From NCBI GenBank assembly GCA_903895725.1, contig CAITUV010000061.1, positions 36,343-100,342 on the forward strand: a stretch of 64,000 bases of DNA, written 5' to 3'. Source of the stretch: an uncultured Myxococcales bacterium. Its GTDB lineage: Bacteria; Myxococcota_A; UBA9042; CAIXZC01. Shown here piece after piece: positions 21,092 to 30,209 of the stretch. A program made the position numbers and the translations under genes. Under the pieces are notes generated by a model. The model searched no databases. It saw nothing but the letters and a program-made list of their open reading frames with translations, and had not been told where the DNA came from. Within the stretch, counting starts at the first letter, position 1; each line of letters starts with the position of its first letter.

Positions 21092-21120
21092 ATGGTACCC
21101 GCTGGGCCCTTTTAATTCAA
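21092..21120 (-). promoter_or_regulatory. Candidate promoter for the anchored cysteine-rich protein
   Basis: Minus strand: TTGAAT (21120-21115), 17-nt spacer, TACCAT (21097-21092), about 33 nt upstream of the ATG at 21059. Confidence 0.4.
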
Positions 21121-21141
21121 GCGTCGCGTGCGAAAAATCCA

Positions 21142-21171
21142 TTGACTCGCTCCCCGGGGCATCAGTAGAAT
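21142..21171 (+). promoter_or_regulatory. Sigma-70-type promoter for the first choice-of-anchor lipoprotein
   Basis: TTGACT (21142-21147), 18-nt spacer, TAGAAT (21166-21171); leader of about 50 nt to the ATG at 21230. Confidence 0.6.
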
Positions 21172-21229
21172 TGGCGTACCTGCCCTGAGGGGAGTACCCT
21201 CCGGGGGGATGACTAGCGAGGAGGTTTCC

Positions 21230-23407
21230 ATGAGACTTAGGGGCTTTACCGGGATGTTGCGGTGGGTTGTGGTCCTGGGGTTGGGCGGCCTTTTGACCGC
21301 GGCCTGCGGCACGGACAGCACCGGTGACGGTGGCGGCGGCGGTGGCGGCGGCGGTGGTGGCGGCGGCGGCGGCAAGAAGGACTACCCGGTCATCGAAATG
21401 CTCCCTCCCGACATGTGCGAGAAGAGCGGCGATGCGCTGTCGAACTGCAAGTACCAGTTCGACCAGGGCCAGGTTCTCGTCGGCGAGGAGATCAAGACCA
21501 CCCTCACCATCAAGAACTCCGGCGAGCGTAACCTCCTCGTCAAGAACGTGGTGATGGAGAACTACCAGGCTGGCGAAGGGGCCGAAGAGGTCGAGCCTGC
21601 CTACCGGATCGAGCTTCCCCCCATGTTCGCTGAAGCCGTGGCTGCAGGCGAGAAGTTCTACGTCGCCCCGGCTGGCGAAGGCAGCGAGACCACGCCGGAA
21701 TCGCTCGACATCCGCGTCGTGTTCACCCGCCCGGTGGACGATGCCGATCGCACCGCGGACATCGTGGTGACCAGCGATGCGTCGAACTCCCCGGAGGTCA
21801 AGATCCGCCTTTCCACCGTCCAGGGCTTCCCGAAGATCCAGGTGAGCCCGGAGTGGGTCGACTTCGCCCAGGTCGGCATGGGAGAGATGAAGGAACAGAA
21901 GATCAACATCCTCAATACGGGTGCTGCGGACCTCGCTCTGTCCGGCTTCAAGCTGTCCGGCAGCGAGTACTACACCCTGATCGTCCAGGGTACCGAGTAC
22001 CCGGTCTCCGCCGAGACAGCGGACCCGGGCGTGGTGTTCGAGGACGCCATCGTCGTGGCCCCGGGCAACGCGACCTTCATGAAGGTCCGCTTCGAGCCCA
22101 AGGACGACAAGCCGGCTACGGCCAAGCTCATCCTGTTCTCCAACGATCCGGCCAAGGTCGAAGGAACTGAGGTCAAGATCACGGGCAACGAGTCGGTCCC
22201 GTGCATCGCTGTCAACCCCTCCAAGGTCAACTTCGGCGGCAAGAAGTACGGCGAGAAGGCCGTCGTTCCGCTCGAAATCAGCGCCTGTGGAGAGGCCCCG
22301 CTTGAGATCTACAATATCTTCATCAAGGAAGGCTCCAGCCCCGACTTCGACGTGGACTTCTCCACCCTCGAGGCTCCGCCCACCAAGGACGCCCCGGTCA
22401 TCGTCCCGATCGGTGCCTCTACCCTGATCAACGTCGTGTTCGTGCCCGATGCGCCGAACCCCGTCAACGAGGACGGTACCCTCATCCTCGATACCGGCTC
22501 GCTCATCATCGAGAACAACTCCTTCGACAAGGAGAAGGAAGTCCCGATCTCCGGCGCCGGCGTCGAGATCGAGTGCCCCACGGCCATCATCAAGTGCGCC
22601 GAGGGCGAGGAAGTCATCCCGCAGACCGTGCTCCATCTCTTCGGAGACGAGAGCTACGCCTCCAACGGCACCATCCAGAAGTGGGAATGGGACGTCGACC
22701 AGCCGGCCGGCTCCGCCTCCGTGTTCGTCCCCTCCTACACGTTCCCCAACCCGACCTTCGAGGCCAACGTGGCCGGCGTCTACACGTTCTATCTGACCGT
22801 GTATGACCAGACCAACACCCCGTCCTGCTTCCCGGCCACCTACGAAGTCGTGGTCATCCCGGACGAGGCCATCCACATCGAGCTTCTCTGGCACACCCCC
22901 GAGGACCAGGACGAAACCGATACCGGGCCCGAGGCCGGCTCCGACGTCGACCTCCACTTCCTCCACCCGTGGGCCGCTGGCCCCGATCTGGACGGTGACG
23001 GCGCCCCGGACGGCTACTTCGACATCCCGTTCGATTCCTTCTGGTTCAATGCCCACCCGAACTGGGGTAGCTACGATCCGGCCATCAACGATGACCCCGG
23101 CCTCGACCGTGACGATACCGACGGAGCGGGCCCCGAGAACATCAACCTCGACATCCCGGAGAACGTGATCTACCGGGTCGGCGTGCACTACTGGAATGAC
23201 CACGGCTACGGCGCTGCCTACGCCACCGTGCGTGTGTACATTTACGCCCAGCTCGTCTTCGAAGTCACCGACGTGATGCTCGTGGACAGCGACCTGTGGG
23301 AAGTCTGCACCGTCGAGTGGCCCAGCGGCAAGGTCCAGGTCATCACCGACGAGGCCGGCCAGTACAAGATCGTTCCCGACTACCACAACCCCTACTTCTT
23401 CCAGTAG
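21230..23407 (+). CDS. Choice-of-anchor / ASH-domain lipoprotein with poly-glycine linker
   Basis: 725 residues; the ATG at 21230 follows GAGGAGG by five bases. A lipoprotein signal (VVVLGLGGLLTAAC) is followed by 15 consecutive glycines and KK. Several immunoglobulin-like repeats follow, of the ASPM-SPD2-Hydin / choice-of-anchor D kind, with signatures such as VDFAQVGMGEMKEQKINILN and VNFGGKKYGEKAVVPLEIS. Residues from about 450 hold a PKD-like segment (SNGTIQKWEWDVDQ) and a distinct C-terminal region starting HIELLWHTPEDQDETDTGPE, with an SDVDLHFLHP motif. Surface-exposed location is expected. It is paralogous in its N-terminal half to the next two genes. Confidence 0.88.
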   Translation: MRLRGFTGMLRWVVVLGLGGLLTAACGTDSTGDGGGGGGGGGGGGGGGKKDYPVIEMLPPDMCEKSGDALSNCKYQFDQGQVLVGEEIKTTLTIKNSGERNLLVKNVVMENYQAGEGAEEVEPAYRIELPPMFAEAVAAGEKFYVAPAGEGSETTPESLDIRVVFTRPVDDADRTADIVVTSDASNSPEVKIRLSTVQGFPKIQVSPEWVDFAQVGMGEMKEQKINILNTGAADLALSGFKLSGSEYYTLIVQGTEYPVSAETADPGVVFEDAIVVAPGNATFMKVRFEPKDDKPATAKLILFSNDPAKVEGTEVKITGNESVPCIAVNPSKVNFGGKKYGEKAVVPLEISACGEAPLEIYNIFIKEGSSPDFDVDFSTLEAPPTKDAPVIVPIGASTLINVVFVPDAPNPVNEDGTLILDTGSLIIENNSFDKEKEVPISGAGVEIECPTAIIKCAEGEEVIPQTVLHLFGDESYASNGTIQKWEWDVDQPAGSASVFVPSYTFPNPTFEANVAGVYTFYLTVYDQTNTPSCFPATYEVVVIPDEAIHIELLWHTPEDQDETDTGPEAGSDVDLHFLHPWAAGPDLDGDGAPDGYFDIPFDSFWFNAHPNWGSYDPAINDDPGLDRDDTDGAGPENINLDIPENVIYRVGVHYWNDHGYGAAYATVRVYIYAQLVFEVTDVMLVDSDLWEVCTVEWPSGKVQVITDEAGQYKIVPDYHNPYFFQ
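21331..21375 (+). repeat. GGY triplet tract coding 15 glycines
   Basis: Fifteen GGC/GGT codons just after the lipidated Cys of the lipoprotein at 21230; a flexible linker. Slippage would change length in whole codons. Confidence 0.85.
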
Positions 23408-23440
23408 CCTGACCCGCGTCTCGGTACCATCTGCGGCGCC

Positions 23441-23465
23441 TGCCCTGAGCGCAGTCGAAGGGTTG
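23441..23465. repeat. TGAGCG...TCGAAGGG-type dispersed element
   Basis: TGCCCTGAGCGCAGTCGAAG at 23441-23460 followed by GGTTG resembles a short intergenic repeat seen in many environmental bacterial genomes. It is a single copy here, in the 246-bp gap between two lipoprotein genes. Confidence 0.4.
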
Positions 23466-23550
23466 CTCGGTCGCTTCCTCACTGCGGCGCACCGCAAGTG
23501 CGCCTCATTCGTGCACTCGGTCGCGCCTGCACCACCATTGATCAAACCTG

Positions 23551-23579
23551 TTGCGCGGGCGGGTACCGTTAAGTAATAT
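23551..23579 (+). promoter_or_regulatory. Promoter for the two-gene lipoprotein operon
   Basis: TTGCGC (23551-23556), 17-nt spacer, TAATAT (23574-23579), about 75 nt before the ATG at 23654. Confidence 0.5.
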
Positions 23580-23653
23580 CTCTCCGTTTGGAGTGCGCGC
23601 ATGCCACGCCGGCGCGCAGTACGGATGCGTGGACCATTCGGTCGGGGGATTCG

Positions 23654-26600
23654 ATGAACAGACTGGCAAGCTTGTGCTTCCTGGGAGTGCTGCTGGTGGC
23701 GGTAGCTGCATGTGGCGACGACCCGACTGGAGACGGGGGCGGCGGGGGGCTTGCCAAGCAGACCCTGGCTCAGATCGAGGTGAACCCGACGGAGCTGCGC
23801 TTCTCCCCGTTGGCACCGGGAGAGACCCAGACGCTTACGCTGACCATCACGAACACCGGCGACGGCGACGACCTGAAGATCAAGTCGGTCTATGTCCTGG
23901 ACCCGGATTCCCCCTTTGCCGTGACCGGCCCCGAGGAAACCGAGATCCCGGTCAACGAGAAGACAACCCTGACCGTGACCTACACGGCACCGGAAGGGGT
24001 GACCGAAGGGACCATGCTGGTCATCAAGAGCTCCGCGGCCACGAACCCGGAAGTCGAGGTCCCGTTGACCGTGGGACAGGCGACCACGGGCCTGCTCATC
24101 TACCCGAGCCCGGTCGATTTCGGCGAGGTGCTCGGCGGTGACACCAAGGTCGTCAAGCTCCGCATCGACAACTTCGGCACTGCGGATGCCCGGATCACCA
24201 ACGTCTACTTCCAGATGGGGGGCAGCGAAGACTTCACCATCATCGATGCTCCCGAGTTCCCCGTGGATCTGGCCCCTTCGAAGGGCACGGACGTCGATCT
24301 GTCGTACACGCCGGTGGGCGGAGGGGACGATTCGGCCACGCTGCTGGTGGCCGTGAACGAGGACGGGAGCCCGTCGCTCCAGTCGATCCTGGTGTTCGGG
24401 ACCGAGGTGGGGCCGGAGCTGACCGTCAGCCCCCCCAAGCTCGACTTCGGCTGGGTCGCCGTGGGAGAGACCGAGAACCTCGACCTGTCGATCCACAACA
24501 TGGGGCAGTTCGACTTGAAGGTGAACAAGGTCTACGTGTCCGCTGGCACCAATGCGGACGTGTCGCTGGCAAGCCCCCCCAACTCGACGATCACGGTCAA
24601 GCCGGGCAAGATGGAGAAAGTCGCGGTGGCATTTGCGCCCAAGACCTATTTCCCCACGACGAGCGAGCCCATCGGCGGCATCGTGCTGGAGACGAATGAC
24701 TCGGATGAGGCCATCGTGACCGTCCCGGTGTACGGGAACATCGATGCCCCGTTCATCAAGGTGGACCCGGCGGACAAGGTCGATTTCGGAATCGTGGCCC
24801 AGGGGTGGACCATCGAACGGACGCTGACGCTGCAGAATGTGGGTCACGCGCCGCTCACGGTGGACAAGCTGGACATCACCGTCAACACGCCCAAGGGTGA
24901 GTTCGGCATCATTGAGGATGCCGGGTTCCCGCCGACGCTTCCGGGCGGGGGGCAGGCGATCCTCCAGGCAGACGAGAAGGTCGAGGTGAAGCTGTCCTTC
25001 TTGAACGATGGGGCCGCTTCCGGGCAGGAGGCCGGAAAGCTCCACGTTCACTCCAACGATGCCGTGACCCCCGATGTCTACGTCGACTTGAGCGCCATGC
25101 GCGGCGGCTCGCCGCAGTGCACGCTGGCCTACGTTCCCGGCAAGCTCGATTTCGGGACCGTGGCGCACGGCAGCTCCATGACCAAGCCGCTCTTCATCAA
25201 GAACACCGGCTCGGGGTACTGCTCGTTCGTGTCCGGCACGGTCAAGAAGTGCCAGAGCTTCATGGGGATGATGACCACCTGCTCAGAGAACTCCGGCTCG
25301 TCGGACAACTTCTTCCCCCAGGGGATGCCGATTCCGGTCAAGGACGGCATCGCTCCGGGGACGAGTCATCCGGTCCAGATTCTGTACAAGCCGCCGACGA
25401 CGATCCCGTGGATTCCGGTCTTCGAGGAGTACTACGGGGTGATGCAGGTCACCTACAACGAGCCCTATTCCGTGCCCGGCAGCTACACGCAGCACAAGTT
25501 CCCCGCTGCCGACAATACGGGCAATCTCCAGTGGAATCTCCACGGTTCTTCGGGGGTCGCGGACATCGCAGTGCTGCCGTCGGAAGTGGCGTTCGGCCTG
25601 GTCACGATCGGCTGCTACAGCCAGACATTCTGCGTGCGCGTGTACAACGCCGGTACCGCTCCGCTGGAGGTCAAAGACATCTACACGGACGGGTGCGGGC
25701 CGGAGTTCCAGGCCAAGGGATACCCGGAGCTACCGATCTTCATCAATCCCTCCGAGTACAAGGAGGTGTGCGTTGTATACCTGCCCCAGAACGAGGGGAA
25801 GGACATCTGCAACCTCGTGGTCGAGTCGTCTGACCTGGACACCCCGCTCTTCAAGGTCCCGCTCACCGGCGAAGGGACATGGGATACGGAGCAGACCGAC
25901 TACTTCACGCAGATTTCGGGCAAGAAGGTGGACCTCCTGTTCGTCATCGACGGCAGTCCGTCGATGTGCGGTGAGCAGGACAACGTGGCCTCGAATTTCA
26001 ACAAGCTGACCTCCGTGGCGGCGCAGTGGGGCAACGATTATCAGATCGGTATCGTGCACCTGGACCTTGGGGAGCAGGATACGGTCAGCAAGCTGTCGGG
26101 GAGCCCGAGAATCCTGGACAAGACCACGGTCGGCAAGTTCGGGGCCAACGTCGAAGCCATCGGGTGCGACAAGTCGGCGGGAGAGCAGGAGTCTGGCCTG
26201 GAGGCAGGCCGTCGGGCACTGACTCCGCCGCTTATGCACGATACCGACACGCCCTGTTCGTGCGGCCAGGATCAGCCGTGCCCGGGGAGCTGCCAGGACC
26301 CGGATACCTGCGTGAACGGCAAGTGCGGCGGCTTCAACAGCGGGCTGGTGCGCAAGGATGCCGCGCTCGAAGTCGTGTTCGTGTCGGACGAGGAGGACCA
26401 GTCCCCGGGAAGCGTGCCCTTCTACATTGACTTTTACAAGTCCATCAAGGGCTTCCTCAACGAGGACATGTTCCACGCTCATGCCATCGTCGGCGACTGG
26501 AATTCGGGCTGCACCATCAGCCAGGACGAGGGGGCCGACGCAGGCAATCGTTACATCGAGGTCCAGAAGGCCACGGGAGGCGTCTTCGGCAGCATCTGCG

Positions 26601-26866
26601 ACGACAGCTTCGCCAACGTGTTGACCGACATTGGCAACAAGGCATTCGGCCTCCAGGTGCAGTTCTTCCTGTCGGCTCAGGCCGATGGAAGCCCGGGCAA
26701 CATCAAGGTCTGGGTCGATGCCGGGGGCGGGTACAATGAGTGTACCCAGGGGTGGTCCTACCACGCGGACACCAACAGCGTTGAGTTCGATGAGGCCGGT
26801 CCCTGCATGCCGCAGGCCGGCGACAAGATCAAGATCTGGTACAAGATGGTGTGCAACACCCAGTGA
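23654..26866 (+). CDS. Choice-of-anchor lipoprotein with C-terminal von Willebrand A-like domain
   Basis: 1,070 residues from the ATG at 23654. A lipoprotein signal (LCFLGVLLVAVAAC) and a short Gly tract precede about six to seven Ig-like ASH/choice-of-anchor D repeats, recognisable by recurrent L-x-FG-x-V-x-x-G-x-T motifs. From about residue 755 comes a VWA-like domain: KKVDLLFVIDGSPSM carries the DxSxS metal-ion-dependent adhesion site, and a later VFVSDEEDQSPG fits the second half of the fold. A cysteine-rich insertion (CSCGQDQPC...CVNGKC) interrupts it. An adhesive surface lipoprotein is inferred. Only 14 nt separate it from the next gene, so the two form an operon. Confidence 0.88.
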   Translation: MNRLASLCFLGVLLVAVAACGDDPTGDGGGGGLAKQTLAQIEVNPTELRFSPLAPGETQTLTLTITNTGDGDDLKIKSVYVLDPDSPFAVTGPEETEIPVNEKTTLTVTYTAPEGVTEGTMLVIKSSAATNPEVEVPLTVGQATTGLLIYPSPVDFGEVLGGDTKVVKLRIDNFGTADARITNVYFQMGGSEDFTIIDAPEFPVDLAPSKGTDVDLSYTPVGGGDDSATLLVAVNEDGSPSLQSILVFGTEVGPELTVSPPKLDFGWVAVGETENLDLSIHNMGQFDLKVNKVYVSAGTNADVSLASPPNSTITVKPGKMEKVAVAFAPKTYFPTTSEPIGGIVLETNDSDEAIVTVPVYGNIDAPFIKVDPADKVDFGIVAQGWTIERTLTLQNVGHAPLTVDKLDITVNTPKGEFGIIEDAGFPPTLPGGGQAILQADEKVEVKLSFLNDGAASGQEAGKLHVHSNDAVTPDVYVDLSAMRGGSPQCTLAYVPGKLDFGTVAHGSSMTKPLFIKNTGSGYCSFVSGTVKKCQSFMGMMTTCSENSGSSDNFFPQGMPIPVKDGIAPGTSHPVQILYKPPTTIPWIPVFEEYYGVMQVTYNEPYSVPGSYTQHKFPAADNTGNLQWNLHGSSGVADIAVLPSEVAFGLVTIGCYSQTFCVRVYNAGTAPLEVKDIYTDGCGPEFQAKGYPELPIFINPSEYKEVCVVYLPQNEGKDICNLVVESSDLDTPLFKVPLTGEGTWDTEQTDYFTQISGKKVDLLFVIDGSPSMCGEQDNVASNFNKLTSVAAQWGNDYQIGIVHLDLGEQDTVSKLSGSPRILDKTTVGKFGANVEAIGCDKSAGEQESGLEAGRRALTPPLMHDTDTPCSCGQDQPCPGSCQDPDTCVNGKCGGFNSGLVRKDAALEVVFVSDEEDQSPGSVPFYIDFYKSIKGFLNEDMFHAHAIVGDWNSGCTISQDEGADAGNRYIEVQKATGGVFGSICDDSFANVLTDIGNKAFGLQVQFFLSAQADGSPGNIKVWVDAGGGYNECTQGWSYHADTNSVEFDEAGPCMPQAGDKIKIWYKMVCNTQ

Positions 26867-26880
26867 GGAGAGGAACGCGC

Positions 26881-28887
26881 ATGAAGCGAATGGTGGTGGT
26901 GGCGGTGGGCCTGCTGCTGGCCGCAGGCCTGTATGCGTGCACGAAGTACGGAAAGGGGAAGAATCCCCAGCTCGAGATCGAGATCGGCGGTGAGTCGGTC
27001 TACGGAGAGTACGAGCCGGCAACGACCAAGGCCCCCGACGACCTGTGTCCGGCCGGGCTCGAGACGCAGACCGAGACGCTCTGCTGTCCCAGCGGCCTCT
27101 TTCTGGGACCTGGCGACATCTGCTACGAGCGGTACAAGTTCGATACCGTCCGCCAGGGGCAGCCGGCCAAGCAGGTGCAGATTGCCATCTCGAACACGGG
27201 CAACAAGGACCTCGAGGTGACCAACGTGTATATCGAGGAGGGGGGCAACCCCTACATCTCGATCCTCTGGGAAGCCGGAGCATCCCACACGCCCGAGGAC
27301 TTCCCGGTCGTGATCGAGCCCGATCTGCCGGCCCCGAAGATTCAGTTCCTGGTGGAGTACGCCCCCGTGGCGGGCATGGTGGACGTGAGCCCCGCCGTGC
27401 TCGTGGTGGAGTCGAACGACCCCCGCTACGAGAAGGGGGACTACCAGAACAAGTACAAGATGCTTCTCTCGATCAAGAGCATCGGCCCAGCAGCCGTCCT
27501 CAACCGGAAGAACATCACGTACTCGTGCGTTTCCGGCTGCTCGCCGGAGCAGGTGACCATCGACAACGAAGGCACCGACACGCTGGTCATTCAGAAGATC
27601 GACTTTGCCAAGCCGTCGTCGGAGTTCTCGCTGGTCAACCAGCCCGCGCTGCCGCTCGAGATCCCGAAGAAGGGAGACCCGAGCTACAACACCTTGACCT
27701 TCTCGGTGCGCTACTGCCCCGGGGACGACTTCTACGACGACACCAACGACTTGCAGATCACCACCAACGACATGAACAACCCGGGCGGGCTGATCTCGGT
27801 GCCCCTCAAGGTGGTGCAGTCGCCGGCCATCCTCGAGTTCTCGAGCGACAGCCCGTTCTCCTACCTCGACTTCTCCGAGGAGAAGGTGCACTCGCTCAAC
27901 ATCTATAACCAGGCGGCCAGCGAGTGTGACGGACTGTGCCCGGACAAGGGACAGTGCTGCGGCTGCCCGGTGCAGCTCAAGGGCGTAGACATGGATCCGC
28001 CCGACGTGGGCCAGTGGTACACGGTCACGCCCAAGGACCCGACCAACGACACGGTCCTGTCGCTCCCGCGGGCTCTCAAGGGGGGCGGGGCCATCGAGTT
28101 CGAGGTCGCGTACCAGAAGCCGGCCGGTCATCCGGAGGATCGTAACGGCACGATGTGCATCCGCTACGTGTCTCCGCTAGCCGGGCCGCAGAACTACTGC
28201 GTCAGCCTGATGGCCCAGAGCCAGTGCGAGTTCTCCCTGGCACCCGTCAGCCAGGTGCTGCACTTCAATTCGGCATCGCCTTCGGAGGTGAAGGAGAAGC
28301 CGGTGATGCTGTACAACACGGGCAGCGCTGCGTGCAGCGTGGGCAGCGTGTCGATCACGGACAAGTGGGGTTCCGTGTCCGAGGACTTCAGCCTCAAGGA
28401 GGCCTTTGCCGGCAACTCGCAGATTCCGCCGTTCGGCGTGCTCCCGGTGTGGGTGAGCTACTCGCCGCACTCGACGGATCTCAACGGCAAGCTCATCGTG
28501 AAGTACACCGACGCGACCGTGGGTGAGGTGGACACGACGGTGAACCTCATCGGGGCCAAGGAGCAGGCATGCAAGCTGCCCGTGGCGGACCCGGGCAAGG
28601 CGGACCTCTACTCGGGGGCCACAGCGGGGCAGAGCGTCGACCTGAACGGATGCGCCTCGGCCACGGGCTCGTGCGGCGAGGCCATCTTCGACAACGGCTA
28701 CATCTGGTTCCTCGTGTCCAAGCCCAAGGACAGCACGGCCTCCCTCAACGTCGAGGGAACGTGCATCACCTCGTTCCAGCCCGACCTGCCCGGCGAGTAC
28801 GAAGTCGGCCTCATCGTGTACGATGCCGTGGCGTTCCTCCAGAGCGACCTGTCCACCGTGAAGTTCACGGCCAAGGCGGCCGAGTAA
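26881..28887 (+). CDS. Third choice-of-anchor lipoprotein
   Basis: 668 residues; the ATG at 26881 follows GAGGAGAGG. The signal VVVAVGLLLAAGLYAC gives a lipobox Cys at 20. Tandem Ig-like repeats follow, typified by KQVQIAISNTGNKDLEVTNV and QVLHFNSASPSEVKEKPVML. Two cysteine pairs (CVSGC and CDGLC...CCGC) interrupt the repeats. The last hundred residues resemble a PKD-type domain (QSVDLNGCASAT). It is second in an operon with the VWA-bearing lipoprotein and probably sits in the same surface assembly (inference). Confidence 0.86.
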   Translation: MKRMVVVAVGLLLAAGLYACTKYGKGKNPQLEIEIGGESVYGEYEPATTKAPDDLCPAGLETQTETLCCPSGLFLGPGDICYERYKFDTVRQGQPAKQVQIAISNTGNKDLEVTNVYIEEGGNPYISILWEAGASHTPEDFPVVIEPDLPAPKIQFLVEYAPVAGMVDVSPAVLVVESNDPRYEKGDYQNKYKMLLSIKSIGPAAVLNRKNITYSCVSGCSPEQVTIDNEGTDTLVIQKIDFAKPSSEFSLVNQPALPLEIPKKGDPSYNTLTFSVRYCPGDDFYDDTNDLQITTNDMNNPGGLISVPLKVVQSPAILEFSSDSPFSYLDFSEEKVHSLNIYNQAASECDGLCPDKGQCCGCPVQLKGVDMDPPDVGQWYTVTPKDPTNDTVLSLPRALKGGGAIEFEVAYQKPAGHPEDRNGTMCIRYVSPLAGPQNYCVSLMAQSQCEFSLAPVSQVLHFNSASPSEVKEKPVMLYNTGSAACSVGSVSITDKWGSVSEDFSLKEAFAGNSQIPPFGVLPVWVSYSPHSTDLNGKLIVKYTDATVGEVDTTVNLIGAKEQACKLPVADPGKADLYSGATAGQSVDLNGCASATGSCGEAIFDNGYIWFLVSKPKDSTASLNVEGTCITSFQPDLPGEYEVGLIVYDAVAFLQSDLSTVKFTAKAAE

Positions 28888-28940
28888 GGCGTTCAGATGT
28901 GCCGTGGGTGACTGGGGCGGATGTGCCCCTCATGCTCGGC

Positions 28941-29017
28941 ACGTCATCCTGAGCGACCCGGCCCTCCCAACAATGAAGTCGGCTCTGCCGCTCTGCCGGG
29001 AGCGAAGGACCTCTGCC
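28941..29017. repeat. TCATCCTGAGCG...AGCGAAGGACCTCT element
   Basis: CGTCATCCTGAGCG at 28942 and AGCGAAGGACCTCT at about 29001 are the two halves of a short intergenic repeat that is usually contiguous in environmental genomes. Here they are separated by about 45 bp of unrelated sequence. Confidence 0.4.
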
Positions 29018-29036
29018 CCCCTTGGGTTCGAACGGC

Positions 29037-29165
29037 CGATGGGGTGGATGTGCCGACGGCCGGGGCGGTGCATCGGCCGATGGGGTGGATGTGCCGACGG
29101 CCGGGGCGGTGCATCGGCCGATGGGGTGGATGTGCCGACGGCCGGGGCGGTGCATCGGCCGAGGG
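29037..29165. repeat. 41-bp tandem repeat with palindromic junctions
   Basis: Three identical 41-bp units start at 29037, 29078 and 29119. The unit junctions at 29071-29082 and 29112-29123 are the perfect palindrome CATCGGCCGATG; the next junction (29153) decays. No spacers differ between copies, so this is not CRISPR. Confidence 0.85.
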
Positions 29166-29232
29166 GGGGCAGGTCTCTGGTTCCGACGGCAGACCTGTGC
29201 CGTCTTCGACATTTGTGCTTGTGCGATGGCTG

Positions 29233-29311
<79 letters not shown>

Positions 29312-29325
29312 AGATCAACGGGCGG

Positions 29326-29355
29326 AATATAGGCGAGGGAGCCGGAGCTTGTCAA
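29326..29355 (-). promoter_or_regulatory. Promoter of tRNA-Pro
   Basis: Minus strand: perfect TTGACA (29355-29350), 18-nt spacer, TATATT (29331-29326). It lies 16 nt upstream of the mature tRNA 5' end, the strongest consensus match in the window. Confidence 0.8.
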
Positions 29356-29407
29356 GCAGAATAGGTCGAGGGAGCGCAACCCGGCAGACAGGGGCGTCGG
29401 GGGCTCG

Positions 29408-30094
29408 TCACGAGGCCCTGGCCAGCCAGACCGTGTGGCGGCTGCCCCCTTTGCGTCCCCTGGAGCGGACGAGCGTTTCTTCGACCTCCAGGCCGGCGCG
29501 GCGCAGCCGGTTGGTAAACGACGTATCCGGGCCGGCGGACCACACGGCCAGGAAGCCCCGGGGGCGGAGGACGGCAGCGGCCCGGCGGATTCCATCGGGA
29601 GAGTAGAGCCATGCATTGGCCGGAGTGCTGAGCGAGCGGGGGCCGTTGTCGACATCGAGCAGAATGGCATCGTACACGGCCGCAGGGCTCTGCTGGCCGC
29701 GCAGCACTTCGGCCACGTCGGACTCGTGCACGATGCAGCGGGAGTCGAGGAGGGGGAAGCCGGCCAGAGGGGCCAGCGGTCCCCGATTCCACTCCACGAC
29801 CTGCGGAACGATCTCGGCCACTTCGACCGTAGCGTCGGCGGGAAGGGAGGCCAAGGCCGCACCGAGGGTGAATCCCATGCCGAGGCCGCCGATGAGGATG
29901 CGGGGAGGGAGGCCGTGGGGCTGGAGCCGGGTGCACACGAGCTCAGCAAGGGCATCTTCGGACGCATGCTCACGGCTGATCATGAGAGGCCGGCCGTCGA
30001 CCCAGATGGCGAACTCGTCTCCCCGGCGCATGAGGCGGAGCGTCTGCCCGGCTCCGGGGACCTGTGCACTGTCGAGCGTTTCCCAGGCCAGCAT
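29408..30094 (-). CDS. Spermidine-synthase-like methyltransferase-fold protein
   Basis: 228 residues; ATG at 30094 with GGAGG six bases upstream. A Rossmann-type nucleotide-binding core is visible: ILIGGLGMGFTLGAAL (motif I), VEVAEIVPQVVEWN (acidic end of strand 2) and YDAILLDVDNGP, as in spermidine synthase SpeE and its paralogues. It is shorter than true spermidine synthases (about 280-300 residues), and the N-terminal beta-domain is reduced. A polyamine role is therefore not certain; such paralogues are often annotated only as spermidine-synthase-like. It lies downstream of the two-component genes, separated by a 115-bp repeat-bearing gap. Confidence 0.8.
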   Translation of the reverse strand: MLAWETLDSAQVPGAGQTLRLMRRGDEFAIWVDGRPLMISREHASEDALAELVCTRLQPHGLPPRILIGGLGMGFTLGAALASLPADATVEVAEIVPQVVEWNRGPLAPLAGFPLLDSRCIVHESDVAEVLRGQQSPAAVYDAILLDVDNGPRSLSTPANAWLYSPDGIRRAAAVLRPRGFLAVWSAGPDTSFTNRLRRAGLEVEETLVRSRGRKGGSRHTVWLARAS

Positions 30095-30123
30095 TCCCTA
30101 CCTCCGAAGTGTCCGCTGTCCAT

Positions 30124-30207
30124 CCACGGGGCCCCTCCTGCGTGGTCGGGGCTGTGAAGGACCCGCGACCACTCCCACGGGGCCCCTCCCGCGTGGTCGG
30201 GGCTGTG
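30124..30207 (-). repeat. Two more copies of the dispersed GCCCCTCC repeat
   Basis: Copies start at 30131 (one substitution, CCTGCG for CCCGCG) and 30182, 51 bp apart, each preceded by CCACGGG. The core continues GTGGTCGGGGCTGTG. They fill the gap between the response-regulator stop and the spermidine-synthase-like start. There is no T run, so a terminator role is not supported. Confidence 0.75.
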
Positions 30208-30209
30208 TG

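Larger units (their letters stand above)
28888..29232. other. Intergenic region rich in repeats
   Basis: About 345 bp between the third lipoprotein and tRNA-Pro. It holds one dispersed element (28941-29017) and a three-unit 41-bp tandem repeat (29037-29165). No convincing coding frame or terminator is seen. Confidence 0.6.

Noticed and set aside
21331..21375. Poly-glycine tract as a phase-variation switch
   Set aside because: The unit is a triplet, so slippage changes linker length but not the reading frame.
20729..25168. Very long minus-strand open frame across the lipoprotein at 21230 and its neighbours
   Set aside because: It is opposite well-supported genes with signal peptides, ribosome sites and recognisable domains; its residue composition (Val, Gly, Asp, Leu, Arg) is what high-GC antisense frames give.
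30124..30207. Repeat pair as a rho-independent terminator of the response-regulator operon
   Set aside because: The hairpin arms are short and no T run follows on either strand; the same sequence occurs in other gaps in both orientations.
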